Source: Acanthosepion pharaonis
Lineage: Eukaryota > Mollusca > Cephalopoda > Sepiida > Sepiidae
Length of the DNA: 64,000 bases
Reading direction: 5' to 3'
NCBI GenBank assembly: GCA_903632075.3
Contig: CAHIKZ030004123.1
Location: forward strand, 4,291,001 to 4,355,000
The notes under the pieces were generated by a model. The model saw nothing but the letters and a program-made list of their open reading frames with translations, was not told the DNA's origin and searched no databases. Below are positions 1-10,734 of this stretch, in pieces; the stretch's first letter is position 1; each line of letters begins with the position of its first letter. The translations under genes were made by a program, and so were the position numbers.

Positions 1-143
1 TAGATAGATAGATAGATAATGAACAGAATTAGATAGATAGATAATGAACAGAATTAGATAGATAGATAATGAACAGAATTAGATAGATAGATAATCAACA
101 GAATTAGATAGATAGATAATCAACAGAATTAGATAGATAGATT
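1..143. repeat. 25-bp tandem repeat, GATA-rich
   Basis: About five to six copies of a unit made of three or four GATA steps followed by the block AATGAACAGAATT. Copies of that block start near 21, 46, 71, 96 and 121, so the period is 25 bp. The array runs off the left edge of the window. The last two copies share a G to C change (AATCAACAG). Confidence 0.95.
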
Positions 144-2174
144 ATTCCCTCTCTTAAAAACAAATTTCTAGCATTCATAGCCCCAAGGATATTGCATGTA
201 CAGATTTGAAACTTGGTGACAATAGTTAATGTTTATTGTAAATTATAAAAAATTTTAAGTCAGTTAACCTTTAGCACTCTGCATTATTAATATTACTTCC
301 CTTTCCATTGCATTCTTTTTCAAGGCCTCAACTCTCTCCCCCCTGGTGTTAAGTATAAGTCTCCTTTTTGTTTTTAATTTTCTCTAAAACTTTGTCTTGT
401 TACGGATATGTTTTATTAAAATTAAGGAATATTAACTGAACTGAAAAGCAAATGTTGAGTAAAGATAATAAGCTTTGAGAAAACTTTCAATCCCAGCATC
501 ATTGTCTGTTGCATTTTATTTGCTAACACAGGGATAGCATTCATAATACAGAAAAATCATAGGTCAACTTCTTTACTTAAAGAAAAATAAGTATCTTTTC
601 CTTTTCAATATGTCTTTCAAACAAGCCATTTACTCACTGAACCATAGCATAGTATCACTTTGTCTAGATTCTAACAACCATTCGATTTTGAATCAAACCA
701 CGTAGTAAGGAATACTTTCTCCAGTAAATTCCATTTAGGTTTAAATGTTGAAAGCTGCTGTCTTGAATTAAGCTATGATTTTCTTCATAGTGAATTCTCA
801 TGGTAAATCAGTTTTTCATTGTCAATGATTTGTTCAAAAATATTTTTTTTTGTCCATCCAAGAAGATAAAAATGTTTAAAGGTGAACGACTTTCTTTTAT
901 ATTCACTTCACTGCCACTCCCCAATTGCTTAGCTGATGGCAAGATAACAATTCAAATCTAAATTGTTAGTCCATTTAAAATACCATATTTAATAGAAAAT
1001 ATATTCAATTTAAATACAGAAAGATTCATAAAATGACTTCAAAGGTATGGCTTACACTCTTTTTTTTGTTACCCAGAACAGTTGCCAGACAAAAAGGGGA
1101 ATTAACTCTTGGGGGACCACAGATGTCTATTTCTGTTTCTTTCTTATTGTTCATGTATGTAGATTTTCATTGAATGGCACACCTAAAAATATTTCCATAA
1201 AATTTAAAAAACAAAAAACTTTAAAAAGATAATTCTATTTATTACTGAATAATTTCTGGAAATTTCAATAAAATCTTATAATTATCTCCGTATTTTTTTT
1301 AAAGGTTTAAAAAATTAATACTTTAGTTTTCTTGTCTTCAACTTTGTTTTTATTGTTAAGCCAGGGTAGAGGTTGTCCAGACTAGGAGGGGGAGTATATT
1401 ATTCCAGTGTCTAATTTCAAACTCAGTCAAATTCTGTGTTTGTGTGCACATTAAATTGCACAAACACACTTAAGTCACTCATGCCTAACACTGACACACA
1501 CATATACATTAGGTACACACATGCAAAGTCAAACACAGATAGGATGGACAGGGTATTAGCTCTTCTTTTAGAATATAGAATTCATTCTCCTAGCTCCTGA
1601 AATTCCCTTGCAAATGATATTCTACAAATGACTATTTGAAGCTATATAGACCTGAGCCAACTTCAATGACATTTCTCAACCTTGCCTAACATTGGGAAAA
1701 ATACAATATTGTTCACTTTTGCACACAACTATTAAATGGCTATGTGTGTACAATGTAATTGTGTGGCATATATTTGAGTGCTGAAAATCTTTTGGCCTAG
1801 CCCACTTTTCAAATTCTGGCCCAAAATTTCAGAATTTATTTTTGAATCAGGAACCTCTTTTATATACCATATATACTCATGTAATATGAAATCTTATAAA
1901 AAATGATCTTGTATCTTGTGTATTATATGAGTTCCTTTTTTGAGAGAGCAAATTACAAATAGACTAAATTTCTTTTCCTCTATCTCTCTATCCCATCTTC
2001 TAGTTAAATACATTGATCCAGATTAATTTTTAATATAAATTATGGTTTATTATTTAGGTAAATTATGGTTTTGTTTTTTTAAAAAAACAAGTAATCTCCC
2101 TTTGATAATAAAAATTAATATTCACAATTCTAAAATAAAAAATTCTTTAATTTTTATTTTATTTTATTTTATTT

Positions 2175-2179
<5 letters not shown>
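144..2179. other. AT-rich non-coding sequence, nothing recognised
   Basis: No exon-like segment, repeat or RNA was recognised. A short CA-rich patch lies near 1440-1530. It probably belongs to an intron upstream of the exon at 7298, because that exon has no start codon of its own. Confidence 0.5.

Positions 2180-2222
<43 letters not shown>
2180..2222. repeat. (TA)n microsatellite
   Basis: A pure TA run preceded by TTTTA-rich sequence. It is the first of more than twenty similar arrays in the window. Confidence 0.95.
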
Positions 2223-2225
<3 letters not shown>

Positions 2226-2251
2226 AATCCTTTTTATTTTAAATGCCAAAT

Positions 2252-2312
2252 ATTTAGATTTCGGCATTAAATAACCTATAGAGGTGGATATGCCACTAAA
2301 CAAAATCAACCA
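2252..2312 (+). mobile_element. SINE 3' tail fragment
   Basis: The block with GGCATTAAATAACC followed by GATATGCCACTAAAC also ends the elements at 6575-6885, 27418-27885 and 53660-54040. Only the 3' tail is present here, so this is a 5'-truncated SINE copy. Confidence 0.6.
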
Positions 2313-2339
2313 ACCAACAATATCTTTTTATAGTATATA

Positions 2340-2910
2340 CTAGCAGCATGGCCCGGCGTTGCCCATGCTTGATTCAAAAATCGTACAACTCATACAGCAA
2401 TCGCTATCACTTGACTTAAAATATTTTTGCCCTTCCTTGCCTTTAAAGGAGTGCCCTTTGTCGTGCTGATGTTGCTACATGCCTTACTTCTTGCCTATCT
2501 CACAATGCAAATTTTTTCTAAGCTCTATACTAAACATTAAATCTGTTACGAAAAAAGAACTAAACAAAATGAACTGCTTTGAAAAAAGAATGCTAACAAC
2601 AAATACTTTTTCACACCCAACCCAGTTCTGTGGAATCAGAATCAATGTTGAGTTTAAGCAAGCAAATGTGCCAATTGGAGTAAAGTGCCATGCAGATTTA
2701 AATTTTTCCCACTTGTGACGAATGCAGCTATCGATTTTTTTTTTGCGTGCTAGCATGCTAATTAATATTCGTGTCAGTCAGGTGTTGGCTCTCATACTGA
2801 CCAATAGAATCTTCCTGCCTATTTGTGGCAGCATGCTATTGGCTCTCACTCTGGCCAGTAGAAAATGGCCGCAAACTACATGAAAAGTGCCGTAGAAGCA
2901 TGAAAAAATC
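2340..2910 (+). other. Terminal-motif sequence CTAGCAGCATGGCCCGGCG, unclassified
   Basis: The stretch starts with CTAGCAG followed by GGCCCGGCGTTGCC. The same kind of start occurs at 42633, and an inverted version lies at 50136-50165. This suggests the end of one dispersed element family. No coding content was recognised in the following 550 bp, and the right boundary is arbitrary. Confidence 0.35.
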
Positions 2911-3035
2911 AATTATTTCCACTATCGAGGGGAGTTGGGAAATGCAAAGTCAGTCTTGGCCTTTCCACTAACTTGGAGCATGTGCATGTAAATTTTGGTG
3001 CAAATCTGCCAAAAATTGCAGCTGTGCATTCGTTA

Positions 3036-3063
3036 CACACACACACGCACACATCCTGCCTTT

Positions 3064-3110
<47 letters not shown>
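3036..3110. repeat. (CA)n / (TA)n / (CA)n compound microsatellite
   Basis: CA repeats flank a TA run. It abuts the 3' end of the minus-strand SINE that follows. Confidence 0.9.
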
Positions 3111-3111
<1 letters not shown>

Positions 3112-3115
<4 letters not shown>

Positions 3116-3420
3116 CTGTTTACATCGTTCAGACTGTTGTCCTCATCTTTATTGTCATATTCACAATGTTTCAGCCATTGTACGCTCTGACCTTATTCAG
3201 GTGATATATATTGAAATTTCAAACTGAATCCTTTATTTTGTCCATGGGGGTAGATTATTCTAATTACATATGGCATGCCTTTTGGGGATATCTTAATATC
3301 AGTTAATTCCCTTTTTAACTCAACTCTCCAAGTTTTTGTTACCACTGCTGTGGCCAAGTATTGAACTTTCACCTCTTTGGGTCAAGTTACTTTTTGGATT
3401 ACTCAACCAACTAATTAAAG
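3112..3420 (-). mobile_element. tRNA-derived SINE, minus strand
   Basis: Read on the minus strand, it has a degraded tRNA-like head near 3420-3370, then the body with CACCTGAATAAGG and GGCTGAAACATTGTG, and the tail with AATAAAGATGAGGACAAC. It matches the full copies at 23635-23935 and 45205-45520. A forward copy of the same tail follows directly, forming an inverted pair. Confidence 0.75.
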
Positions 3421-3520
3421 GATTTGATTTGAAATTACAATGTATATCACCTGAAAAAGGTCTGAGTGTACAACAGCTGAAACATCATAAATATGGCAAT
3501 AAAGATGATGACAATACCTC
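3421..3520 (+). mobile_element. SINE 3' tail, plus strand, inverted partner
   Basis: About 100 bp match the reverse complement of 3118-3232 (CACCTGAAAAAGG, then CAGCTGAAACATC, then AATAAAGATGATGACAA). It ends at a (TA)n array. The pair may be two SINEs inserted tail to tail or one inverted duplication. Confidence 0.7.
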
Positions 3521-3526
3521 ATCTCA

Positions 3527-3528
<2 letters not shown>

Positions 3529-3582
<54 letters not shown>
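3529..3582. repeat. (TA)n microsatellite
   Basis: A pure TA run directly after the SINE tail. Open frames through it (poly-IY) are artefacts. Confidence 0.95.
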
Positions 3583-3586
<4 letters not shown>

Positions 3587-3741
3587 CTCCATGCCGACAG
3601 TATGATTTTAAGCATGGCTATTATGTATATTTATTAATATATACTTAAATATTTGATAGTTGTTATTTAAATTTGAGCATGGTTTTCTTACACCAAAAGA
3701 TACATGAACACTTACATGTACATTTATTTATATTTATCAAT

Positions 3742-3744
3742 TTG

Positions 3745-3795
<51 letters not shown>
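3742..3795. repeat. Poly-A followed by (TA)n
   Basis: About 18 A residues lead into a TA array. Confidence 0.9.
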
Positions 3796-3798
<3 letters not shown>

Positions 3799-3799
3799 G

Positions 3800-3905
3800 A
3801 GAAAATAGAGCCTTGCTGAACTGTTATGCTCTCTGTAACTGAGGTAAAACATTGGTTTCTCCTACAAAGGGAGATGCAGGTTCAATCCCTGCTGGAGAGT
3901 ACATT
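3800..3905 (+). mobile_element. tRNA-like sequence, SINE head or tRNA pseudogene
   Basis: A perfect T-arm is visible at about 3875-3892: GCAGG, loop TTCAATC, CCTGC, which is also a good polymerase III B box. The upstream half is too degraded to fold as a working tRNA. It is probably the head of a SINE; no acceptor-stem pairing was found. Confidence 0.5.
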
Positions 3906-4021
3906 TTCTTTATGAAAATTTCTTTAATGCACTAGTTGGTTGATATAATACACACTGTTTATAATAAAAACAAATGTGGCATTAAATTCAAATATGAGTA
4001 TCCAAAATAAAAATATTTTAA

Positions 4022-4026
<5 letters not shown>

Positions 4027-4085
<59 letters not shown>
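4027..4085. repeat. (TA)n microsatellite with one interruption
   Basis: Two TA runs separated by a single TT step. Confidence 0.95.
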
Positions 4086-4086
<1 letters not shown>

Positions 4087-4697
4087 ATTATTTATTTAAA
4101 AATGATTCCATCGCTACATAAGAGTTCTCATGTTTCAAAACAAGAGCCAAAAACTTCAATATAATTATTTTAATTAAATTGAATTAAAGTACCAAGCTCT
4201 GTTCCATCTTCAAGCAAAATTTTTGGAATAACTAATTCTTGAAATTTATGCGTTTTTATAAGCATATTCATTATTAAAATTAAAATTACTATGGTAACAG
4301 CTAGAGTAATTATTTAAAAAAGTGGTATATCAATATCTCAGTTACATTCAAAGAGGTCAAGTCAGGGTAAGGTTGGGGTGTCTAAATTTAAAGTGGAAGA
4401 TGACATCATCTAGTCTGGTTAAGTGTTTATTTTTTTATTTTATTTTATTTCCTGAAAGAGTTTTGTGTATATAAAACTGTCATAATTAGCTAACATTTGT
4501 TGTTTTTGATGACTTCATAAAGGGATTTTTATTATTATTGGTTAGGGCTTTTAAACTTTTTATTTAGGCTATGGAATTTAAAATTTGTATTTATTATTTA
4601 ATTGTTTGTTTGTTTTTTATGCTAATTATTCAATGCAAAAATTTGATGATGTCAGCAAAAAACTGTTAACTCATGTCTGTTGTTTAATAAATTTCCA

Positions 4698-5495
4698 TTA
4701 TTTAGAAACTTTGATAATGTGTAGTTTTTCATGTAGGCATAAAGGGCATGGGTCATCCCAAGTTTTACAAGTTCTAGTTTTGTTTATAATTTTCCATTTT
4801 ACTTTTGGTGTTTTATTCATTTCCTTCAAATGCCAAAAATATTTAGATAGACATGTCTGATTTCTATTATTAATATTGTTGAAGAAGCTTTTATGCTGTC
4901 TCCACCTGGTTTTAAATTCATTCTTCGTAGACCCAATGTATATCATATTAGTATTAGGACTCTCAATGGATGAGATAGTACATTGGTATACCACAGATTT
5001 TATGCGGCGTATATTTTCTAATGGGCAGTCTTCTGGATTTCTACAATCACATAATTTTTCACTATTTTTGTCTAATTTAAGTTTAGGGCTTTTATTAATA
5101 CTATTCTGACATGGGGGTATATTCAGGATTTTATTATTGTGTTTTTTTATTATACTTTCTAGATTTTCAGTGCAACTGTAACTTAATTTTAAGGTGTTTT
5201 TATTAAAGATTTTCCTAAGTCTGCTATTTGTAGGAAAGTGTTTTTCAATTAAAGCTAGGAATTTATGTCCTAGCTTAATACTAACCATTTCGTTGAACGA
5301 AGAGGTATACCAAATGATTTTTCTTTTTCTGTTTTTCTTCTGGTTAGTACAATTGTTTCTATAATTGACGTTAGCATTTTTGTATCCGCTATTTTTTAGG
5401 GCTGCATTATAAAAATTACTGTGTTGTTGGAATATTTCTTTATTAGCGGAGTTGATGCTGATTCTATTCTCTATTGATGAGGGTATATGTGTCAA
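4698..5495 (-). CDS. Penelope-like element: RT thumb plus GIY-YIG endonuclease, 5'-truncated
   Basis: The frame is open for about 265 codons. Its first part (IENRIS, then KEIFQQHSNFYNAAL and SGY) matches the C-terminal thumb of Penelope-like reverse transcriptases. A basic linker follows, then a Penelope-type zinc-finger motif CDCRNPEDCPLE. The C-terminal GIY-YIG endonuclease has MIYIGS, the arginine of KTRWRQH, and the late CPLCLHEK block. These elements retrotranspose using RT and the GIY-YIG nickase. The RT fingers and palm are missing beyond 5505, so this is a 5'-truncated insert and cannot move by itself. The first codon listed is TTG, so the frame simply enters from lost sequence. The absence of stops suggests a fairly recent copy. 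It lies antisense to the host gene. Confidence 0.85.
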   Translation of the reverse strand: MTHIPSSIENRISINSANKEIFQQHSNFYNAALKNSGYKNANVNYRNNCTNQKKNRKRKIIWYTSSFNEMVSIKLGHKFLALIEKHFPTNSRLRKIFNKNTLKLSYSCTENLESIIKKHNNKILNIPPCQNSINKSPKLKLDKNSEKLCDCRNPEDCPLENIRRIKSVVYQCTISSIESPNTNMIYIGSTKNEFKTRWRQHKSFFNNINNRNQTCLSKYFWHLKEMNKTPKVKWKIINKTRTCKTWDDPCPLCLHEKLHIIKVSK

Positions 5496-5603
5496 GTTTT
5501 GATAATATAATAATTTTTTAAAATAAAATATACTTACGACGGACCCTTTGCAAATGGCTAATGAAAATGACTAATCTTAGTCAACAACTTTGAAAATATT
5601 GAA

Positions 5604-6185
5604 CCTCATTCAGTCAGTCAGTTATGTCCCATACGTGATACATGTTTAGGCAATCATGTAACTTTCAATACATGACTGATGAGGCAGATTTATTTTCCGC
5701 AGCAGGTTGCTATTTCTTTCTGCAGTAGACCAGTTGCCATCCAAGGCTATAGAACCCATTCTGTCCTGCTATTTACCCATAGATGGCAGGAGAGAAGAAG
5801 AGGATTCATACCTTTCCCAAGAGTATTAGCATGTAAGTGAATGTAATGGATTTGACTGGAATTAAAAAACTCGGCTTTCCAATTCCTCAATCAGTTATAT
5901 GCCATGTGTGATACACGCTTAGGCGATCATGTAACTTTCCATACATGACTGACGAGGCAGATTTTTTTTTTTCTGCAATAGGTTGCCATTTCTTTTTGCA
6001 GCAGATCAGTTGCCATCCAAAGCTTTAGAACCCAGTTTGTCCTGCTATTTACCCATAGCTGGGGTGAGGAAGAAGAGGATTCATACCTTTCCCAAGTAAA
6101 TGTAATGGCTTTAACTGGAATTTGAACTCGGCTCTCCAATTCCTAAATCTGAGTTGTTATCCATTACTCCGCCATACTCTTACAT
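5604..6185 (-). mobile_element. tRNA-derived SINE, tandem dimer, minus strand
   Basis: Two copies lie head to tail (5604-5880 and 5881-6185). They share ATACATGACTGA, GGCAGATTT, GGTTGCCATTTCTTT, CCTGCTATTTACCCATAG and GGATTCATACCTTTCCCAAG. On the minus strand the right copy starts with a tRNA-like head (TGGCGGAGTAATGGATAAC, B-box-like GAGTTCAAATTCC). Further copies are at 28985-29175 and 50375-50640. The body is also shared with the 5S-headed SINEs. Confidence 0.8.
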
Positions 6186-6574
6186 ACTTGGATGCAAAAC
6201 TGTCAGGTTTTCTGAACAAAAGGCAATTATTTAACTTTTGTCCTTTCTTATGTAAATTTCATTAAAATCCAATTGTCGATTTTTTAAAATTGAATTCATT
6301 TTTGACATAAAATTTTTTAATATCAATTATTATAGTTATTTTCTTTACAAGTAAACAATTTTTCACAATCATTTCCAGTTCAATAAAATATATGCAGATA
6401 AATTTTACATCAAAAGTTTTGCCAGTTATCTTATAAATGGAACAAAGATTTTGATCATAAAATTTACTTTTATACAAGTTATGGTTTTCTTTCTTCATAT
6501 GTCAAAATTTGTATTTTATTTATTTGCACAAGCGAAAAAAATCTGTAATTAGCAATTAATAAACTTGGACTATC
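6186..6574. other. AT-rich, nothing recognised
   Basis: No exon, repeat or RNA signal was seen. Confidence 0.5.
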
Positions 6575-6885
6575 ATGGGTATGACGATAAACTACATCTG
6601 GCAGCAAGGCCTCTGAATGGCATGAAACCACCTCTTATTTGTTGTTGTTTCCATGTACACCCTGTGTGTGGTAGCACCTGTTAGGGTCCCAGCTATGAGC
6701 AAATAGTTAATCCCCAAAATGGGGTCAAAACATTATGAAAGTATAAAAAAAAATTATTGTGAAAATACCTGCAATACATTTTTGTAAAAGTAATTATTAA
6801 TGCTCAAGAAAATTGAATTTCAGCATTAAATGACCCATAAGGATGTTGATATGCCACTGAACAAACAACCTGGAATTATCTCCTT
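6575..6885 (+). mobile_element. Unclassified SINE-like element A
   Basis: It matches 27418-27885 along GATAAACTA, GCAAGGCCTCTGA, GGTAGCACC, TTAGGGTC and CAAAACA. It ends in the tail TTCAGCATTAAATGACCC followed by GATATGCCACTGAAC. That tail is shared with the 5S-headed SINE at 53660. No clear tRNA boxes were found. Confidence 0.65.
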
Positions 6886-6986
6886 TGGGCAGATTTTTTT
6901 CTGTCAGTTTATTAAAAATTACTTGGAATGTTGTAGCCTGATTGAACTTCATTCTTCAAGTAAGACAATTTTAATGATATTGCACT

Positions 6987-7020
6987 AGCAAAGATGGCAC
7001 TGTGAAGTGCCATCTTTGCT
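6987..7020. other. Perfect 15-bp hairpin with GTGA loop
   Basis: AGCAAAGATGGCACT, loop GTGA, AGTGCCATCTTTGCT. Three more pairs (CAC/GTG) form outside if one T is bulged. It is the most exact short hairpin in the window and is not inside a recognised transposon. It could be a minute foldback element or a miRNA-like stem, but the stem is short for an animal pre-miRNA. Confidence 0.5.
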
Positions 7021-7297
7021 GTGTTACAGTCACAAACATGTAGAAATTAGATTGTTATATAAATTATACTCTTGGTGAAAACTGAAGAATGAATCTGCCA
7101 AAATGTGACAACAACAATAAAAATACAAAGAGCTTTAGTTGTCAAAAAGATTTATAAATTAATTTTTATTTTTATCATTTCTGTCAGTCATTAATGAAGC
7201 AATTTATCATTATTTGTTATTTTTCATCATCATCGTTATTTTTTTTTTAATATATTTTCCATGAATAATAATACATTTTTAATTTCTTCTTTTGCAG

Positions 7298-7384
7298 CGA
7301 AATTGATTTTTCCACACTCTACAAGAAAGCCTCTAAAAAGCTTACCAGACTTGCAAAAAAGGCCAGGAAACGCCTACAGAAGTG
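7298..7384 (+). CDS. Internal coding exon: basic cytoplasmic tail of a GT92 glycosyltransferase (predicted)
   Basis: A strong acceptor (TTTAATTTCTTCTTTTGCAG) precedes the exon, and a GTAATT donor follows at 7385. The 87-bp exon begins with the last base of a split codon and ends with TG, the first two bases of another. Read in that frame it has no stop and encodes 28 complete codons, including KKASKKL and AKKARKRLQK, with about a dozen Lys/Arg. The exon at 52083 begins with one G that completes TGG (Trp) and runs straight into a hydrophobic anchor. A basic tail before the anchor obeys the positive-inside rule for type II Golgi enzymes. No start codon is in frame here, so at least one exon lies further upstream. 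Pairing with 52083 is inferred from phase and topology; the exon signals are seen directly. Confidence 0.7.
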
Positions 7385-7675
7385 GTAATTGTTTTCTCTT
7401 TGTTTTAATACTGTCCCAGTCTTATCATGAGAGTAATCACAACTGTAGTTAATACTTTGATATTGACATATTGTGGAAACAATATATTTTTTGGCATGAA
7501 ACATTTTAAAATCCCTCTTGAACAGCTGACATCTTTGAAGCTCTGTTTGGTGAAATGTCTCCTATGGTGACCATGCTATCGAGACAGATCTATTAAAAAG
7601 AATTATTTTTTAAATTCTGGGAAATTTTGAAGCCATTTTCTATTCTGCTTTAATATTTTCACAGCATATAATTAC

Positions 7676-7860
7676 AAGGTCTGTTCAAAAAGTATTGTAG
7701 CGATGAAAATCATTTTTACCATCCGATAAAGCACCCACATGTTATCTGACCAGTCAGGAGTTTCTTGTGTGCCTATATAAAACACCTCAATTGAGAACCT
7801 GGAGAACATTTCTGAATGCTTGTTTTTTTTTTTGGTTAGTGGGGGTAGTCCACCCAATAT
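7676..7860. mobile_element. Possible mariner terminus
   Basis: AAGGTCTGTTCAAAAAGTAT resembles the terminal repeat of many mariner elements. The following 170 bp carry no transposase frame and no matching far end was found, so at best this is a broken end. Confidence 0.3.
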
Positions 7861-8110
7861 AAGGCAAAAGAGCCACTCAAGATAGAGGGTTATGGTATAA
7901 TTATGGGTATAACAGAAGGCAAGAAGTACAGTTTATGAGATTATGTAAGAAAGATAACAGTTAAACCTAGACTAGAAGAGATTAAGATTGTAATGACAGG
8001 GAAGACATCCTCTCAGAAGTTTGTTCCACAAAGCAGCAGTTCTTGGGAAGAAGCTGTCAAAGTGAAACTTCCTTCTTACGACAGAAGGTCATTGGGTTAC
8101 ATCAGACCTG
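7845..8110 (-). mobile_element. CR1/Jockey-type LINE, extreme C-terminus
   Basis: The minus strand from about 8100 encodes the typical end of this LINE family: DSFFPRTAALWNKL, then GCLPCHYNL, followed by degraded sequence to about 7850. The same C-terminus is in other copies at 57480 and 61310. Only the last 60 or so codons survive. Confidence 0.75.
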
Positions 8111-9164
8111 ATGTACGGCATTTCATGGTTATGGCGCCATCTCCAATACGTTGTCACACAACACCATATGATGAAGACAGCATTGTTTCTTCACCAGCTG
8201 CCATATTGGATTGTGCTACATTCGCTCTCTCTCATTTGTGTTGTTTTTTTTGGTAACTTTTTGCCCTTTCTTATGGCTCCCAAGTGTAAGGCAAGCTCAT
8301 GGGTGAGTTCCGACCTATGTTAAAAATCAGGTTATGTCATGCCGTAGGAACAGATCTCTGACAAAAGCTGAGGACACCCTGTAATGAAACATGAAAGTAA
8401 TGGTTCATCCCCCTGTCTGTAGCATGGCATTTCTCAGCTGCAAATGTCAGGACTGGTAGACTGTTGTTGGCAACTGTTTGGTGTATTTGGTGGCAACATA
8501 GTGACCACTAGTTTTAACCATTGGTGACCTTGCATGAATTTTTCCAATTACAAGTATCTGGCTGTTTAACACTTAAATGGCAAACATCATCACTAGATGT
8601 CTCATTGGAGATCATCAATAATGGCATACCCAAGTTTCCAGAACAAGTTCTATAAAGGCAGGTAATCTTTAGTAACATTCTGCTTATTTTCTTTTCACTC
8701 TAAGAATGGAAACAAATCGCTTTATAATATCAAAAAAATTAAAATCATTTTATAATTTAATAGAAAACATTTATTTATTAAGATATTTCCAGATTGCAAT
8801 TCTGCTCTCTTCATATTTCTGTTCAGAAGTCTGATGCTTTTTGACTCTAGTGTCATCAGATGTGTTATGGTTTCTTAGCCACATTCAAACTAAATCGCTG
8901 CAGTCCCAAAAATACAATAGAAGACCTATAAAATTTATGACTAGAAGATTTGTCACATTTCTAACTTCAAGATGATTTCTTTTGTCAGAATAAATTATGT
9001 TCATCACAGAAAACACTCTTTCAGACTCTGCAGATCTTAAAGCAATGATATTAATTTTTAGCTATTATATATCGGCTATTAATATATAAGATTATTTTCA
9101 GATAATCTAGCAACCTAATTCACTAAGCTTTTATAATTTTAATAATTGGTTTGTGTGAACCAGT
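8111..9164. other. Non-coding, mostly unrecognised
   Basis: 8140-8330 is more GC-rich than its surroundings but could not be assigned. A short match to the repeat at 9165 (CTCATTGGAGATCATCAA) lies near 8600. Confidence 0.4.
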
Positions 9165-9290
9165 AGGATGCCACCTCTGGATATCATCAATTGATGATTT
9201 AAACTTTTTCTAAAGATAAGAATTATTTATGATTCAATTCTAAAAGACTAATTGAAAAGGATTGTATTCATCAGATTGTCACTACACTAT
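9165..9290. repeat. Dispersed repeat, copy 1
   Basis: GGATATCATCAATTGATG followed by ATTCAATTCTAAAAGACTAA recurs at 10475-10615. The start contains the palindrome ATCATCAATTGATGAT. No family name was recognised. Confidence 0.5.
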
Positions 9291-9504
9291 AAAAAGGCAT
9301 CATAATTATTTACAAAATCCATAACTTTTATTCACTCTAATGATTAAAGTGGTACAGCAAATACTAAAAGCAAATAAAGAAATTCATTCGCAATTATTTA
9401 CTATAAAAATGCATTGCAAATTATTTAGTATAGAAATGCATTAGAATTGTTTATTAAACCCATCAAATTTTGATTCATTCTAATGATTACATATAATGAT
9501 TTAC

Positions 9505-9615
9505 CAAACATAGCTCAGATGTGGCACAAGGCTTTAAGTATGGAGCATCCAGTGGGGATTAAACTCCCTACTCAGTTGTAATTGATCTAGCAAAACAATC
9601 TACTGATTATATATA
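9505..9615 (-). mobile_element. tRNA-derived SINE head, minus strand
   Basis: It matches 48795-48935: CATAGCTCAGATGTGG, then GGAGCATCCAGTGGGGATTA and CTACTCAGTTGTAATTG. Read on the minus strand the B-box-like GAGTTTAATCCCCAC is visible. The A-box part is largely lost. Confidence 0.6.
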
Positions 9616-9994
9616 GAGTGACACAACAACTAGTAAAAGCAGATATAGAAATTCATTGAAAATTATTTTACTAGAGAAATATATTAGAATAAATTATGTT
9701 TTAAATATATTTTGGACTTTTTGTAACACTGCCCATTGGCATTACTATTACACTAATACTCTCTACTACTTACCATTAGTCATTTTATGTAATAGTAAAT
9801 TATATATTTCTAGCAGTAAGAAAAAGTACAATTAGTAGTGATTTTTCACTTAAAATTTGAGAAAGTTTCAAAACTTTGTATGCTAAAGCGGAAATTGGGA
9901 AGAAATTTTTTTAGGTGGTCAAGAATAAACACAATTTCTAACAGAAAAGGGTTTTGTCTGTCTTTTTGTAGATATGTTTAATATTCAAAGATCG

Positions 9995-10165
9995 AATAGC
10001 TTATCACATTGAAACACTGGTTCTCATGCAATCACCAAAGTTAAACAACATCTTGTCTGGCTAGTACCTGCATGGGTGACTGCTTAGTAATACCAGGTGC
10101 TGTAAGCTCGGATATACAGGGGGTCTAATGAATAATGGATTGGAAATAGAAATCAATCAAAGTTC
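9995..10165 (+). mobile_element. 5S rRNA-headed SINE, decayed partial copy
   Basis: The 5S-like block includes GAAACACTGGTTCTCATGCA, AAGTTAAACAACATC, CCTGCATGGGTGACTGC and ACCAGGTGCTGTAAGC. It lacks the first about 20 bases of 5S and carries many changes, so it is not a working 5S gene. Its natural body may be the fragment at 10735, displaced by later sequence. Confidence 0.75.
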
Positions 10166-10319
10166 GAATAGAAAGGTAGCATTCTCAAGGAATATTTTGG
10201 ACATTTTAGACAGAAAGTTCTGATTGATCTGTATTTTTACTCAGTTTTCAGATTTTATTCTCTTTTGAGTGTTTCCATTTTGAACAGACAATTCTGCTTA
10301 CAGCATTATACATAATTCA

Positions 10320-10455
10320 TTAAGAAAATTGTGTTGATTTTTTTTTTTTTTTCTGCAAGTTTATTCTTTAGAAAATTGGAATATACATCAGTTTTTACCA
10401 ATTTTTCCATTTTTTTTTTCATTTCTTTTTTTTGTTTTTTTTTGTTTTTTTTAGT
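10320..10455. repeat. T-rich low-complexity tract
   Basis: Long T runs with occasional G and C between 10338 and 10452. Confidence 0.85.
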
Positions 10456-10474
10456 ATATTTACTTAAACCTTAA

Positions 10475-10615
10475 ACAGTGGTTATCATCAATTGATATTT
10501 CATTGGAGATCAGCGGATATCAGCAATTGATGATTTAATTTTTTCCCAATAATACAATCATTATTTATTCATTATTCAATTCTAAATGACTAATTGGGAA
10601 AATCTAGGATTTTTG
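10475..10615. repeat. Dispersed repeat, copy 2
   Basis: It shares TCATTGGAGATCA, GGATATCAGCAATTGATG and ATTCAATTCTAAATGACTAA with the copy at 9165. The two lie 1.3 kb apart in the same orientation. Confidence 0.5.
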
Positions 10616-10734
10616 AGGTTATGTCATTTCTTGGTGTATTTATCTGCAAGTAAATCTGAAAGAAGCCAAAACACTGCTATGTCTCCATGTAAACTTATCT
10701 AGGAGAAAAAGAGACAAAAATGATGAAATTTGGT

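Noticed and set aside
1..143. CRISPR-like array
   Set aside because: Simple 25-bp tandem repeat without unique spacers in a eukaryotic context. The same applies to the 34-, 36- and 98-bp arrays.
3800..3905. Functional tRNA gene
   Set aside because: Only the T-arm is perfect; no acceptor stem or anticodon arm could be paired.
2042..4164. Frames with poly-IY or poly-TH
   Set aside because: They read through (TA)n and (CA)n microsatellites, here and at 21.2, 29.3, 32.4, 38.7, 40.2 and 41.2 kb.
7261..7452. 63-codon frame MNNNTFLISS across the exon
   Set aside because: It is in a different frame from the basic peptide and runs through both splice sites; the phase match to 52083 favours the other frame.
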